Source of the DNA: Prevotellaceae bacterium UBA1746
GTDB taxonomy: Bacteria; Bacteroidota; Bacteroidia; Bacteroidales; Bacteroidaceae
Direction of reading: 5' to 3'
NCBI GenBank assembly: GCA_905369775.1
Contig: CAJPJR010000004.1
Span: forward strand, 1 to 64,000
DNA length: 64,000 bases
Made by a program: the position numbers and the translations under genes. The number at the start of each line of letters is the position of its first letter. The stretch's first letter is position 1. The notes under the pieces were generated by a model. That model was not told the DNA's origin. It was given only the letters and a program-made list of their open reading frames with translations, and searched no databases. Below are positions 40,882-49,657 of the stretch, in pieces.

Positions 40882-41724
40882 TCAGCGGGCGGCGAGGCGA
40901 ATTCCCTCGTCGGAAAGCGTGATCAGGTGCTGTTTGTAGAGCGTGCCGACGGCGCGTTTGAACGTCTTCTTCGACACTTCGAAACGCTCGGCGATGACTT
41001 CCGGCTCACTGCGGTCGGTGAAGGGCAGGAAGCCTCCCGCTTCGCGCAGTGCATCGAGGAGCACGTCGGCAAAATCGCGGAAACGCCCTTTGCCGATGCG
41101 CTGCAAACTGATGTCGAGGCGGCCGTCGGGGCGCAGTTGCACGACCGTTCCTTCCAGCACCTCCCCGCGGCGCGGCAAACGGTCGTAGGCTTCGCCCGCA
41201 TAGATGAGGCCGGCGTAGGCATTGTCCACGATCACCTTCATGCCCAGGGGCGAACGCTGCCAAGCCAGGAGCTGAACCGTGCGCCCACGGTGGTAATCGC
41301 GCGACGGCGCGGGACGAAGATAGCGATCCACCTTGGCCGTGGCCGCAAGGCGCCCCGTCGCTTCGTCGATGTAGACGTAAACCACGTGGTGCTCCCCCAC
41401 TTCCATCGTGCGGCGCTGTTCGCGGAACGGAACAAAGAGGTCTTTCATCACGCCCCACGAGAGAAACGCTCCGTGCTCGTTGACCCATGCCACTTCCAAG
41501 CAGGCAAAGTCACCCACTTGCGCCAACGGACTTTCAGTAGTGGCCACCAAGCGCTCGCTTTGGTCGAGATAGACAAACAAGCGCTGCGTGTCGCCGGGTC
41601 GCCATTCGGGACGAACGTAAACTTTGGGGACGAGAATTTCGCCCACCTCCCCGCCGTCGACGTAAGCGCCGTGGTCGGTGAAGCGAGTGAGGGTGAGGGT
41701 GTTGAAACGGCCGATTTGAAGCAT
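40882..41724 (-). CDS. CvfB-like S1 RNA-binding protein
   Basis: This 280-residue protein matches the CvfB family. N-terminal S1-like OB domains (FTDHGAYVDGGEVGEILVPK near residues 14-33, then AWVNEHGAFLSWGVMKDLFV) are followed by a third S1-like unit (RGEVLEGTVVQLRPDGRLDI) and a C-terminal winged helix (ERFEVSKKTFKRAVGTLYKQ). It probably binds RNA and affects expression after transcription, as CvfB does in other bacteria. The start at 41724 removes an unlikely 30-residue extension. It lies 119 bases behind the SpoT-like gene on the same strand. Confidence 0.85.
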   Translation of the reverse strand: MLQIGRFNTLTLTRFTDHGAYVDGGEVGEILVPKVYVRPEWRPGDTQRLFVYLDQSERLVATTESPLAQVGDFACLEVAWVNEHGAFLSWGVMKDLFVPFREQRRTMEVGEHHVVYVYIDEATGRLAATAKVDRYLRPAPSRDYHRGRTVQLLAWQRSPLGMKVIVDNAYAGLIYAGEAYDRLPRRGEVLEGTVVQLRPDGRLDISLQRIGKGRFRDFADVLLDALREAGGFLPFTDRSEPEVIAERFEVSKKTFKRAVGTLYKQHLITLSDEGIRLAAR

Positions 41725-41843
41725 GGCGGGCAGGGAAGTTGAAGAGGAGAAACGGAGGAAGGGAAGAGCGTGCCGGTGCCGGCGGTGTGAAAGGAGCGTG
41801 TCGGCGCCGGCCAACGGCGGGCGGGGCGAAACGGGACGGGGGC

Positions 41844-43841
41844 TTAGATTTTGCGCACCTCGTCCACGCCCTCGATCGCGCCGAGGAAGCGCACAGCCGA
41901 GCGGAGTTCGTCCACCGTGTGCACAGCATAGTGCACCGTGAGCTCGACAATGTGGTCGCGGGTGGAGATGTGCAGCTCATTCATCTCCAATCCGAGTCCA
42001 TCGGTGAGACTTGCGATGATGTCGTGCAAGAGGCGCGGCCGATCGACGGCACGAATGCGCGTGGCCACGGGATAAGTCACGTCGGGCTGCTCGGGAAAAT
42101 CCACTTCGACGATGGCATCGCCGCGTTGGGCGGAGAGACTGATGGCGCGCGGGCAGTCTCGGCGGTGGATGGTGACGGGATCGCCGGCACTGTCTCCCAC
42201 GAAACCGATCACCTCCTGCCCCGGCAGCGGCAGGCACTCGGGGCAGCGGCACGAGCCGGCCGAGGCTTCGCGGCGGAAATAGGCCTTGAGATAGTTTTTG
42301 GCCTTGAAGGTTTTGACCGCATCGGCCCATTCGGCGCAGGGACGCGCCTGCGGATCGGTGAAGATCTCGACGCAGTTGCCGTGTTCGAGCGGAGTGACGA
42401 GCGAGGCCAGGCGGCCGTCGATGCGCGCATAGTAAGCTTGTTCGCCTTCGCCCCGCTCGAAAGCGCAATCCAGCGCCGTGGCGTGTTGCGGCAGGCGGGT
42501 GGGCGTGCCGGCCGCGTCGTAGACCGTGATGTCCTCGGCGTAGAGCGAATCGGCCACCCCTTCCATGAAGTGAATGTCGCTGCCCCCCGCCGCAATGCGC
42601 TCGAGCAGGTGGCAAAACTTGTCGATCCACTCCCGATCGCCGCGTTCGAGCAGTCGATTGGCGTCGCGCACGTCGCCGTCGGCGCGGCGATTGCCGATGC
42701 GCTCGAGCATGATGCCCAGTTTCGTGCGGCGCACCATTTCTTCGGAGGAGATGTGGATCTCTTCCCACGTACCCATCTCGCCGAGCAACTGGACATGCAT
42801 CGAGCGATAGCCGTTTTCCTTCGGGTGGTCGACGTAGTTCACCAGGCTGCCCGCCTTCTCGCGAAATGCGGCCGTGAGAATGCCGTAGATGCGCAGGCAG
42901 ATGGTTTTGTCGGGCGCCGATTCGAGCAGCGGGGTGAGGCGGGCGCGGTCGTAGATGACCCGCACCACGTAGCGATGCTCCACGTGAGCCACGTCGCGCC
43001 CCGTGCCGCGCATGCTCCGGTCGATGCTGTAGGGCAATCGATAGCGCACTTCGGTGCGCACCTCGATGCCTTCTTCCGAAAGGAGGCGACGGATGCGCGC
43101 GGTGAGCCGATCGAGCCGGTCGGCCTGCTCGGCGCGGTCGATTTCGAGGGCGTGGCGCAGGCGTTCGTAGCGTTCCGGACAGCGAAAGCGGAAGGATAGG
43201 TTTTCCAGCTCGCGACGCAGATTGTTCAGCCCGAGGCGGTTGGCAAAGGGGGCGTAGAAAAAGTCGGTCTCGCCGGCTATTTTCATCTGCTTGACGGGCT
43301 GCATGCTCCCCAACGAGCGCATGTTGTGCAGGCGGTCGGCCAGTTTGATGAGCACGGCGCGGATGTCGCGGCGCATCGAGTCGAGGAGCTGGCGGAAATT
43401 GTTCTCTTGTTTGGCGCGGTCGGGGTGTCCGGGCGTGTGCGACTTGGGTTTGGTCACCACCTGCACGAGAAAGGCCACGTCGTCGCCAAATTCGCGGCGA
43501 ATGTCCTCAATGCTCGTGGGCGTGTCCTCCACCACGTCGTGCAAGAAGCCGGCCGCCACCGAATTGGCGTCCATCATGAAGTCTTCGGCGATGATCGTGG
43601 CCACCGCGACGGGGTGCATGATGTAGGGCTCTCCGCCTTTGCGAAACTGCCCTTCGTGCGCACGGCGAGCCAAGGCGTAGGCTTGTCGCAGCAGGGCGAT
43701 TTCTCCGCTGTCGAAGCGCGCGGAGAGACGCTCGAAGAGGGCTTCGACGCGAAGGTCGAGGCGGGCCACATATTCGGCGGGCGTGCAGCGAGTCACGTCG
43801 GCAGGTTGGGAAACAGAGGGGGAGGCGGAAGCGGATTTCAT
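41844..43841 (-). CDS. RelA/SpoT family protein, likely (p)ppGpp hydrolase
   Basis: This 665-residue protein has the long Rel layout: HD hydrolase, synthetase-like, TGS (near ITVYDAAGTPTRLPQHATAL) and C-terminal ACT domains. The hydrolase motifs are intact: HDVVED at residues 101-106 and KLADRLHNMR at 167-175. The synthetase part looks altered. The usual RPKHIYSI stretch reads RYRLPYSI (about 266-273), and the metal-binding Asp of DLFAIR falls on a His (about 289), although NGYRSMH is kept. It may therefore break down but not make (p)ppGpp. The promoter at 43869-43900 lies inside an in-frame extension, which supports the ATG at 43841 over one at 43880. Confidence 0.88.
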   Translation of the reverse strand: MKSASASPSVSQPADVTRCTPAEYVARLDLRVEALFERLSARFDSGEIALLRQAYALARRAHEGQFRKGGEPYIMHPVAVATIIAEDFMMDANSVAAGFLHDVVEDTPTSIEDIRREFGDDVAFLVQVVTKPKSHTPGHPDRAKQENNFRQLLDSMRRDIRAVLIKLADRLHNMRSLGSMQPVKQMKIAGETDFFYAPFANRLGLNNLRRELENLSFRFRCPERYERLRHALEIDRAEQADRLDRLTARIRRLLSEEGIEVRTEVRYRLPYSIDRSMRGTGRDVAHVEHRYVVRVIYDRARLTPLLESAPDKTICLRIYGILTAAFREKAGSLVNYVDHPKENGYRSMHVQLLGEMGTWEEIHISSEEMVRRTKLGIMLERIGNRRADGDVRDANRLLERGDREWIDKFCHLLERIAAGGSDIHFMEGVADSLYAEDITVYDAAGTPTRLPQHATALDCAFERGEGEQAYYARIDGRLASLVTPLEHGNCVEIFTDPQARPCAEWADAVKTFKAKNYLKAYFRREASAGSCRCPECLPLPGQEVIGFVGDSAGDPVTIHRRDCPRAISLSAQRGDAIVEVDFPEQPDVTYPVATRIRAVDRPRLLHDIIASLTDGLGLEMNELHISTRDHIVELTVHYAVHTVDELRSAVRFLGAIEGVDEVRKI

Positions 43842-43868
43842 GGGCACATGAATGTGAGGAAGTTGCGT

Positions 43869-43900
43869 CAAAGTTAGCATAAATGCGCGAGACGAACAAG
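43869..43900 (-). promoter_or_regulatory. promoter of the RelA/SpoT-family gene, decides its start
   Basis: On the minus strand CTTG (43900-43897), 20 bases, TAACTTTG (43876-43869). Transcription would begin near 43862, downstream of the alternative ATG at 43880, so translation should start at 43841. Confidence 0.6.
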
Positions 43901-43919
43901 CACTGCGGGAGATAACTTG

Positions 43920-43990
43920 TGGAAAGTCCCCGCCTTTTTTCCGAAAGTCCCCGGCTTTTGGAAAATAACGGGAGGCTTTCGCGCGAAAGC
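43920..43990. repeat. intergenic G/C-tract repeat cluster, locus 5
   Basis: Two tandem right half-units 21 bp apart (GAAAGTCCCCGCCTTTTTT at 43922 and GAAAGTCCCCGGCTTTTGG at 43943) are followed by a left unit (AACGGGAGGCTTTCG, 43967-43981). The left unit can pair with either right unit over the CTTTC/GAAAG and CGGG/CCCG parts. Confidence 0.6.
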
Positions 43991-44121
43991 AGCGCGCAAT
44001 CGACCGCGGTCCGGCGCGCCGGGGTTGCCACACGGGCGGCGTGCGTCGACAAAAAGGGGGGAATCGCAGGCGGTGAGGTGCTTTTCCGTGCATTTCGGCT
44101 TCCGATTGAGGGAGAAATGGT

Positions 44122-44129
44122 TAACTTTG
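44122..44129 (+). promoter_or_regulatory. -7 element TAACTTTG
   Basis: TAACTTTG fits TAnnTTTG and could drive the gene at 44292 with a leader of about 155 bases. The -33 region is a poor match. From the repeat cluster's end (43990) to here nothing else is recognised. Confidence 0.4.
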
Positions 44130-44291
44130 TCGCGAAAAGCGCGTTTTTAGCATTTGTTGCTCCCTCCCCGCGCCCGATGGCTCGCTCCCGCATGCCGCCT
44201 CCGCCGAACCCTCGGCGCCCCGCACGGGAAGAACGAAGCGAGGGAAGCGACCACTTTTTTATATACAACAAATTTGAAATCTCTTCCGCTC

Positions 44292-45323
44292 ATGGAAAAA
44301 GAAAACCCCTCCCCGTATTCGGCGCCGCCGGCCGAGTTTTTCGCTCGCGAAATGGAGCGCCTTCGTGCCCTGCCGCCCCGGTTCGTGCACGTCGAATCCT
44401 ACATCGAAGCTTGTTTGACGCAGTGGGAAGCGCTCTACCCCCAATCTGCCGGTGTGGACACCGAGGCCCGGCGCCTGGGCAACGAGGTGCTCGACCAAGT
44501 GCTGCGCAAGATGAACGTCCTCGCCGAGGAGGCCCGGCAGGATTTTGCCGCTGCGGAGAAAGACCCCGAGGAGTGTCGCGAATATTATGCTCTCGTCGAG
44601 GAATTGATCGACCGCGCGGGCGGATTGGCCGAGTGGGAAAAGACGGATTTGGGCACCGACTTGGTGTTGCTCTACGTCGACAAGTGGAAAGCCCTGCAAC
44701 AAGAGGCGCGCACCGCCTTGGAATTGCAGGACGAGGAGCTTGAAATCGACGAGGACGAGGCCGCTACGTCGCGCCCGCTGCGCGCCACCTGGCAAGACAC
44801 GCTGTGCAGTTTCACGCCCTTCCTGTTTTTCCTCTCGCTGGTGTTCTTCTTCGTGCGCTTCAAGGGGGCGGAAGTGCCTGCCGCCGCGGCGAACCTGTGG
44901 GACAAGTGGGCCGCTTTGACGCCGACGGTGGGCGTGTGGGTTGTGGTGCCCGCGGTGCTTTTCTTCGCGGCGGCGGTGGTGAGCCTCTGCCGCGGGTTGA
45001 AAAAACTGTTTGCCGCCGCAAAGCCTTCGCCGCTCGAGGCCTTGAAGCTCTGGGCACCCCTGCTCGTGGCCTACGTCGGGAGTGGGGTGGAGCAGTTGTT
45101 CCACATTCGCAACGGTTTCTTCACGCCCGTGCTGACTTACGGCTTCGATCCCGCGACGAACACCACCAACTGGGCGGCCACGCTCCACGCCGCTTGCGTC
45201 GCTGCCTTCGTGGTGCTGCCCTTCCTGGGCGTGATCGTGTTGCTCACCTACGTGTATAAAAAGGTGAGCGGACAGTCCGGCCGGGAAACCGCGGGGCATT
45301 CAACAACAGACTACCATGGCTAA
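44292..45323 (+). CDS. membrane protein of unknown function
   Basis: I do not recognise the family. This 343-residue protein has a soluble N-terminal half of about 175 residues, rich in acidic residues and helices (ending DEELEIDEDEAA). Four hydrophobic segments follow, for example SFTPFLFFLSLVFFFVRF, VWVVVPAVLFFAAAVVSLC, LLVAYVGSGVEQLF and, last, FVVLPFLGVIVLLTYVYK. There is no signal peptide, so the N-terminal half is probably cytoplasmic. The frame is open upstream, but the ATG at 44292 is the first with a reasonable protein context. Its last 8 bases overlap a 53-codon membrane-protein gene, so the two are translated together. Confidence 0.65.
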   Translation: MEKENPSPYSAPPAEFFAREMERLRALPPRFVHVESYIEACLTQWEALYPQSAGVDTEARRLGNEVLDQVLRKMNVLAEEARQDFAAAEKDPEECREYYALVEELIDRAGGLAEWEKTDLGTDLVLLYVDKWKALQQEARTALELQDEELEIDEDEAATSRPLRATWQDTLCSFTPFLFFLSLVFFFVRFKGAEVPAAAANLWDKWAALTPTVGVWVVVPAVLFFAAAVVSLCRGLKKLFAAAKPSPLEALKLWAPLLVAYVGSGVEQLFHIRNGFFTPVLTYGFDPATNTTNWAATLHAACVAAFVVLPFLGVIVLLTYVYKKVSGQSGRETAGHSTTDYHG

Positions 45324-45477
45324 ACGCAAACGCAAGAAAAATCCCACCTTGCGCTGGGTGGTTGCCGTCTTGGCCGCCGCAGGGGCTTTCCAACTGGGGG
45401 CCTTTTTCGCCAATTTCGTCGGTGGACTGCTGGCTGCGGCCCTGGCGTTCTACGTGGTGTGGAAGGCTTTGAGCTGA
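45316..45477 (+). CDS. 53-residue basic membrane protein
   Basis: This small gene overlaps the end of the preceding gene by 8 bases in another frame, with ATG at 45316 and TGA at 45475. The product has a very basic start (MAKRKRKKNPTLRW) and then about 38 hydrophobic residues containing Gly and Ala-rich helices (VVAVLAAAGAFQLGAFF, GGLLAAALAFYVVWKAL), likely one long or two short membrane segments. A strong terminator follows 54 bases after the stop. It may be a partner of the larger membrane protein. I know of no family. Confidence 0.6.
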   Translation: MAKRKRKKNPTLRWVVAVLAAAGAFQLGAFFANFVGGLLAAALAFYVVWKALS

Positions 45478-45531
45478 ACCGCACTCTTTCGTGCATTGCG
45501 TGTCCGGCCGCTGCCGAACGCTCCAACGCAG

Positions 45532-45580
45532 GCATCCCCTCTGTCGTGTGTCGTCACACGGCAGAGGGGATGCTTTTTTT
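45532..45580 (+). terminator. Rho-independent terminator
   Basis: GCATCCCCTCTG (from 45532) pairs with CAGAGGGGATGC (to 45573), with an inner CGTGTG/CACACG stem, then seven T. Confidence 0.9.
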
Positions 45581-45629
45581 CGTGTCGCGCTTTGTGTCGC
45601 GGCAGATGGGGCGCGGGGCGCGCGGAGGC

Positions 45630-46244
45630 TCAGGGCAAGATGGCTTCGACGAGCAGTTCGCACTCGCCCCAGCCGAGGAGGGCGTTGAACAGGCGCAGGC
45701 GCGTGAAGCGCGCCAGGGAGGCGGGGGTGAGATCGGGGTGGGGCGTGAGCACGCCGGCCGATAGGAGGGCGGCACGGTGGGTGCCGGCCAGGAGAGGGGC
45801 GGCCGGTGTGTACCAGCGCGCGGTGTGCGGGTCGAAAAGGGCGAGGTTGGCCACGGTGGTGTCGGTGAGCAGACCGCGGCGCACGATGATCACGTCGTCG
45901 GCTCCGCACCGACGGGCGAAACAGGCGTCGAGTGCCGAGCGGTCGGTGCGCTTTTGGGCGTAGTCGATGTGGTCGTCGTGGACCAGGCGGAGGGTTTCGA
46001 TGCGGCGCGGGGTGTAAGGCACGAGGCTGAACGAGGCTTCGCCGCGCAGGTCGTAGACCAATCGCCCGCGCAGGCGTGCAACGTCGGGTGCCCCGAGGGC
46101 TTCGTGCGCTGCCAGCGCGAGGAGCCGGGCCACGGTGGGCGAATTGGGGGCGCAACGGAGGGTGCGCGCCAAACGCAGGCGATGTTCGGGCACGCGCACC
46201 AAGCGGCGATGCGCCACGAGGAAGGTTTCGAGATAACGACTCAT
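45630..46244 (-). CDS. pabC: aminotransferase class IV, probable aminodeoxychorismate lyase
   Basis: This 204-residue protein is a short fold-type IV PLP enzyme. The likely PLP lysine is in IDYAQKRTDR, and the later DDVIIVRRGLLTDTTVANLA stretch matches the cofactor and substrate region of PabC/BCAT proteins. It lies downstream of pabB on the same strand, which supports a role in making p-aminobenzoate for folate (aminodeoxychorismate to PABA and pyruvate). It is about 60 residues shorter than E. coli PabC, as is usual for this phylum. A terminator hairpin lies between pabB and this gene, so it may be partly uncoupled. An ATG at 46301 is possible but less likely. Confidence 0.78.
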   Translation of the reverse strand: MSRYLETFLVAHRRLVRVPEHRLRLARTLRCAPNSPTVARLLALAAHEALGAPDVARLRGRLVYDLRGEASFSLVPYTPRRIETLRLVHDDHIDYAQKRTDRSALDACFARRCGADDVIIVRRGLLTDTTVANLALFDPHTARWYTPAAPLLAGTHRAALLSAGVLTPHPDLTPASLARFTRLRLFNALLGWGECELLVEAILP

Positions 46245-46380
46245 GGGGAGAGGAAAGGGAGGGGAGGTTTTGACGCACTGCCCCGCGCACAGCGTGTGCA
46301 TCTCGCGGAGTTTCGGCGCGGCGATGCGTGGGGAAGGGCGGGCGCGGGGGAGTTGTGCGCAGGCGGTGGGTGAGAAGAGA

Positions 46381-46419
46381 AAAAAGCCGTGGACACTGCG
46401 AGGTGTTCACGGCTTTTTT
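46381..46419 (-). terminator. terminator directly behind pabB
   Basis: AAAAAGCCGTGGACA (46381-46395) pairs with TGTTCACGGCTTTTT (46404-46418) with one mismatch. A and T runs on both sides make it work in either direction. It starts at the pabB stop codon. Confidence 0.8.
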
Positions 46420-47459
46420 CAGAAAGGAATGTAGATCTTGTCGCACACCTCGGCATATTCGCGCTCGACTTGGCTGCGCGCCGTGATGCCCCCGCCGGCT
46501 TTGAAGACGAGGCCCTCGGGCGTGTGCTCGACAAAGCGGATGAGCACGGTACTGTCGAGCGTGCGGCCGTCGCTCCACCCCGCGATGCCGGTGTACCACC
46601 CGCGGTCGTAGCCCTCGGCTTCGGCGATGAGGCGGCAGGTGGCGCGTTTTGGCGCTCCTGTCACGCTGCCGGCCGGGAGCAGGCGGAAGAGGAGGTCGCC
46701 CAAGTGGGCGGGATAGTCGGCAGGGAGGCGGCCTACGATTTCGCTACTCGTCTGCAACAGAGCGCCGCGGTGGGTTTCGACGCGTTCGACGTAGCGGTAG
46801 CGCGCCACACGGACGTCTTCGGCCACGCGGCTCAGGTCGTTGCGCAGGAGGTCGACCACGGTGGCGTGTTCGGCGGCTTCTTTCGCGTCGGACAAGAGAC
46901 GTGCTTCGGCGCCCTCGCCGTCGGGGAGCGTGCCCTTCATGGGAAAGGTGCGGATGTGCCCGTCGGCGATCCGCACAAAGGGCTCGGGCGAGAAGCAAAC
47001 CCACCGCTCGGGCACGAAAAGGCGGTAGCGGGCCCGCGCTCGGGCGAAGATGTCGGCGAGGGTGAGGGGCGTTTCGATGGGAACCTGTTGGGTGAGGTTG
47101 GTCAAGAAGGAGTCGCCGCGCCGCAAACCGCCTTGCACGAGGGCGAAGGCGCGGGCGTAGTCGGCAAAAGCGGGGAGATGGGGCGTGAGGGCGGCGGGTT
47201 GTGCGACACCAACGCGCGGGTGGCCGACCGCTGTCGCCCCGCCGGGAGACGGAACATTGGTGACGCCGCCGAAATCATAGGCCAACTCGTCGGGCGAGAG
47301 GGCATCGAGCGGTTCGACCACGGCCTGTTCGGCCGCATAGTCCACGAGAAACACGAACGGGCGTCCTTCGGCACCGAAACGGTTGAGGCGCGCGATGGCG
47401 TCGTTGCGGCGGTGGAGGGGAAGGCGCCCGAGGGTGGGCGGGAAACGGCCGTCGCTCAT
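46419..47459 (-). CDS. pabB: aminodeoxychorismate synthase component I
   Basis: This 346-residue protein is the chorismate-binding subunit that makes 4-amino-4-deoxychorismate for folate. Key family motifs are FPMKGTLPDG (catalytic Lys of the PIKGT motif), DLLRNDLSRVA, THRGALLQTSSEIVGRL and LLPAGSVTGAPKRATCRLI, and the C-terminal AGGGITARSQVEREYAEVCD. It lacks the PabB N-terminal subdomain in part and is about 100 residues shorter than E. coli PabB, a common form in Bacteroidota. Its ATG overlaps the rhodanese TGA as ATGA. A glutamine amidotransferase (PabA) is not in the window. Confidence 0.9.
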   Translation of the reverse strand: MSDGRFPPTLGRLPLHRRNDAIARLNRFGAEGRPFVFLVDYAAEQAVVEPLDALSPDELAYDFGGVTNVPSPGGATAVGHPRVGVAQPAALTPHLPAFADYARAFALVQGGLRRGDSFLTNLTQQVPIETPLTLADIFARARARYRLFVPERWVCFSPEPFVRIADGHIRTFPMKGTLPDGEGAEARLLSDAKEAAEHATVVDLLRNDLSRVAEDVRVARYRYVERVETHRGALLQTSSEIVGRLPADYPAHLGDLLFRLLPAGSVTGAPKRATCRLIAEAEGYDRGWYTGIAGWSDGRTLDSTVLIRFVEHTPEGLVFKAGGGITARSQVEREYAEVCDKIYIPF

Positions 47460-47848
47460 CGGGCGGTGGGGAGGGCGGCTTGGACCCAGCCCATCCATCC
47501 GGTGGAAAGTTCGTAGACGGTGTAGCCCTTGCGGGTGAGTTGGGCGGCGGCCTGCTTGCTGCGGTGACCGCTGCGGCAGTAGAGGGCCACGGAGCGCTGT
47601 GATCCGAGCACTTCGGCGGCGCGACGCTCGAAATCGGGGGCGAGCACGTCGACGTTCACACTGTTCGGCAGATGACCCTCGGCATATTCGGAGGGGGTGC
47701 GCACGTCGAGCAGCATCAAATCGGGCTTTTGGCGAAGCAGTTCGGAGAAATCTTGGGCACTGAGGGAAGAAAGACCTTGCGGCGCGGAGCAGGAGAAAAG
47801 AGAAAGGAAACTCATGAATAGAAAGCGGGAAAGGGTGGGAAGGTGCAT
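47456..47848 (-). CDS. rhodanese-like lipoprotein
   Basis: This 130-residue protein has a short lipoprotein signal (lipobox SLFSC, Cys20) and a single rhodanese domain. The domain shows LMLLDVRTPSEYAEGHLPNS and the active-site loop YCRSGHRS with Cys91. It should be a periplasmic sulfur-carrier or thiol-handling protein. It overlaps pabB by 4 bases. It follows the DUF6029 gene by 67 bases and probably belongs to the TlpA-DUF6029 transcript. A second ATG at codon 12 (47815) would shorten the signal peptide but is also possible. Confidence 0.85.
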   Translation of the reverse strand: MHLPTLSRFLFMSFLSLFSCSAPQGLSSLSAQDFSELLRQKPDLMLLDVRTPSEYAEGHLPNSVNVDVLAPDFERRAAEVLGSQRSVALYCRSGHRSKQAAAQLTRKGYTVYELSTGWMGWVQAALPTAR

Positions 47849-47915
47849 GGGAATGCGGGGTTAAAAAATGGGGGCCGCGCCGAGAGAGCGGGGCGCCGGA
47901 TGAAAAAAAAAGGGG

Positions 47916-49640
47916 TTAGAATCGCAGTTGGTAGCTGAGGGTGAAGCCTTTTTGCGCCGGAACGTAACGGCAGACGCCGCCGGCGCAGTTGTAACCGGCG
48001 CGCGTGGAGCCGTAGCCCAGTTGTAGGCGGTGGCGCGTGGCGGTGTAGGTGGCGAAGGCCTGCCAATAGTGCACGCTCGACGTGGTGCCGCGCGCCGAAG
48101 AGGGGACGCGGGCGTTGAACTGGTCGGAGAGGGTGAACATGAAGTGGGAGGAGAGGCTCCACTCGAGGAGGCCGGCCCACCAATCGCCTTGATCTTGGCG
48201 CGTGTGCAGGTATTGCGCTTCGGCGCGCAGGGCGGTTTCGGCGTTCGCTTGCCACTGGCCTTCGAGAATGCCGACGAGGGTGTTGACGCGCCCGCCGTGT
48301 CCTTCGACGGCCGTGCGATTGATGGTTTGCGCCAGGAGGGTGGCGTGCAAACGGAGGCTGCGGTTGAGGCGGCGCTCGGCGTCGAGCGCCCATTCGCCGT
48401 AGCGCGTGCCGCCCATCGCCCAGAAGTTGCGTGCGCGGCGCCCGTCGGTGCCCATGGCCTCGGCGCCTTCCGGTCCGTCGGCGAGGGCGAGGTCGCGAAT
48501 GTGCGCGGCGCGCAGGCGCAAAGTGGTGCCGTAACGACCGCCCCACGGGGTGCGACGCGGCAAGGTCCACGCGGCTTCGGCGCGGAAGGCCCATTCGCCG
48601 GGCACATTGCACGTGGCGTAGGGATAGAGTGCGGTGAGGGCGTAGGTGGGTTGCGCGGCGAAGGGCGGAAGGTGGTTGAGGGTGGAGGCAGAGAGGGAGG
48701 CGGCGCGGCGCCCACGGAAACTCATGTTTTCGGCACGCTTGATTTGCAGCAAAAAGCTTTTGCCGCGCGTCGACCAACTCCCGCTGAGCAGCAGCGCGGA
48801 GCCGTGTCGGTAGGTGTAACCGTTGTCAAATGAGGGATCTTGTCCCTTCCACGCGTATTCGGCCAGCCACTGCCAGCGGCGGGTGTGCCAGGCGGCGCGC
48901 AAATCGAAGGCGCTGACGTCGACAGGTTGCACGAGGTTGAAACGGCGGAGGGTGAAGGTTTGCGAGAAACCGGTGGTGTCGATGCGACTCAAGGCGTCGG
49001 GCTGTTCCCGGCGCGCTACCCACGACGCGCCGAGGGTGAGTCTGCCGCGACGGGTGGGGACTTCCCATTCGCCGTCGGCACCATATATAGTGGAGGCGTC
49101 GGTTTCCCAATAATTGCGCTGGCGTCCGGCGAGCAACTTGAGGCGCAATCGGTCGAAGGGGCGCGCGGTGAGGCGCAGACCGCGGAGGTGGTTGTCGATG
49201 CCGAGCGAGGGTTCTTCGTAAGTGCGCAACACGAGGCCGGAACCCAGCTGTTCGTAGTAGCTGCCGAGGGTGATTTCGGCGCGATCGAAGCGGGCGGTGG
49301 CGTAAAAATAGGGCACGCCGGCACCGCGGAAGGCGGGATCGAAGCCGGGGAGGGGCTGTTTCATGTACTCGGCGCGCAGTCCGGCTTCATAACGGCGGCG
49401 AAACGAGAGGCGGAGGTCGAGATAGGAGTTGCTGAGCACGCGATTGTCGGTGCGTTCCGTGCCGATACGCTCGTCATATTGGGGCACGAGGGCGTCGGTG
49501 CGCAGGCTGCCGTGCAATTGCAGGGCGGGTTCGGAAGAAGTTTGCGGGGCTTGGTCCGAAGGTGGGGGGGGGGTCGTCGCCTCTTGCGCGGCGATGGGCT
49601 GCGCCAGGAGAAAAGCCAGGAGCGGAAGGAGATGTTTCAT
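47916..49640 (-). CDS. DUF6029 family outer-membrane beta-barrel protein
   Basis: This 574-residue protein has a signal peptide (PIAAQ) and a Pro/Ser-rich linker. A long strand-rich, Arg/Tyr-rich region follows and ends in YQLRF, the usual barrel C terminus. Alternating patterns such as LRLSFRRRYEAGLRAEYMKQ and GAGVPYFYATARFDRAEITL fit the DUF6029 porin-like family of Bacteroidota. The gene lies 17 bases behind a TlpA-type thioredoxin gene, a linkage I also recall from other genomes of the phylum. The transported or bound compound is unknown. Confidence 0.8.
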   Translation of the reverse strand: MKHLLPLLAFLLAQPIAAQEATTPPPPSDQAPQTSSEPALQLHGSLRTDALVPQYDERIGTERTDNRVLSNSYLDLRLSFRRRYEAGLRAEYMKQPLPGFDPAFRGAGVPYFYATARFDRAEITLGSYYEQLGSGLVLRTYEEPSLGIDNHLRGLRLTARPFDRLRLKLLAGRQRNYWETDASTIYGADGEWEVPTRRGRLTLGASWVARREQPDALSRIDTTGFSQTFTLRRFNLVQPVDVSAFDLRAAWHTRRWQWLAEYAWKGQDPSFDNGYTYRHGSALLLSGSWSTRGKSFLLQIKRAENMSFRGRRAASLSASTLNHLPPFAAQPTYALTALYPYATCNVPGEWAFRAEAAWTLPRRTPWGGRYGTTLRLRAAHIRDLALADGPEGAEAMGTDGRRARNFWAMGGTRYGEWALDAERRLNRSLRLHATLLAQTINRTAVEGHGGRVNTLVGILEGQWQANAETALRAEAQYLHTRQDQGDWWAGLLEWSLSSHFMFTLSDQFNARVPSSARGTTSSVHYWQAFATYTATRHRLQLGYGSTRAGYNCAGGVCRYVPAQKGFTLSYQLRF

Positions 49641-49657
49641 GGAAAAGGGGGCAAAAA

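Noticed and set aside
43842..43880. Longer N terminus for the RelA/SpoT-family protein from an ATG at 43880
   Set aside because: The best promoter places the transcription start downstream of that codon, near 43862.
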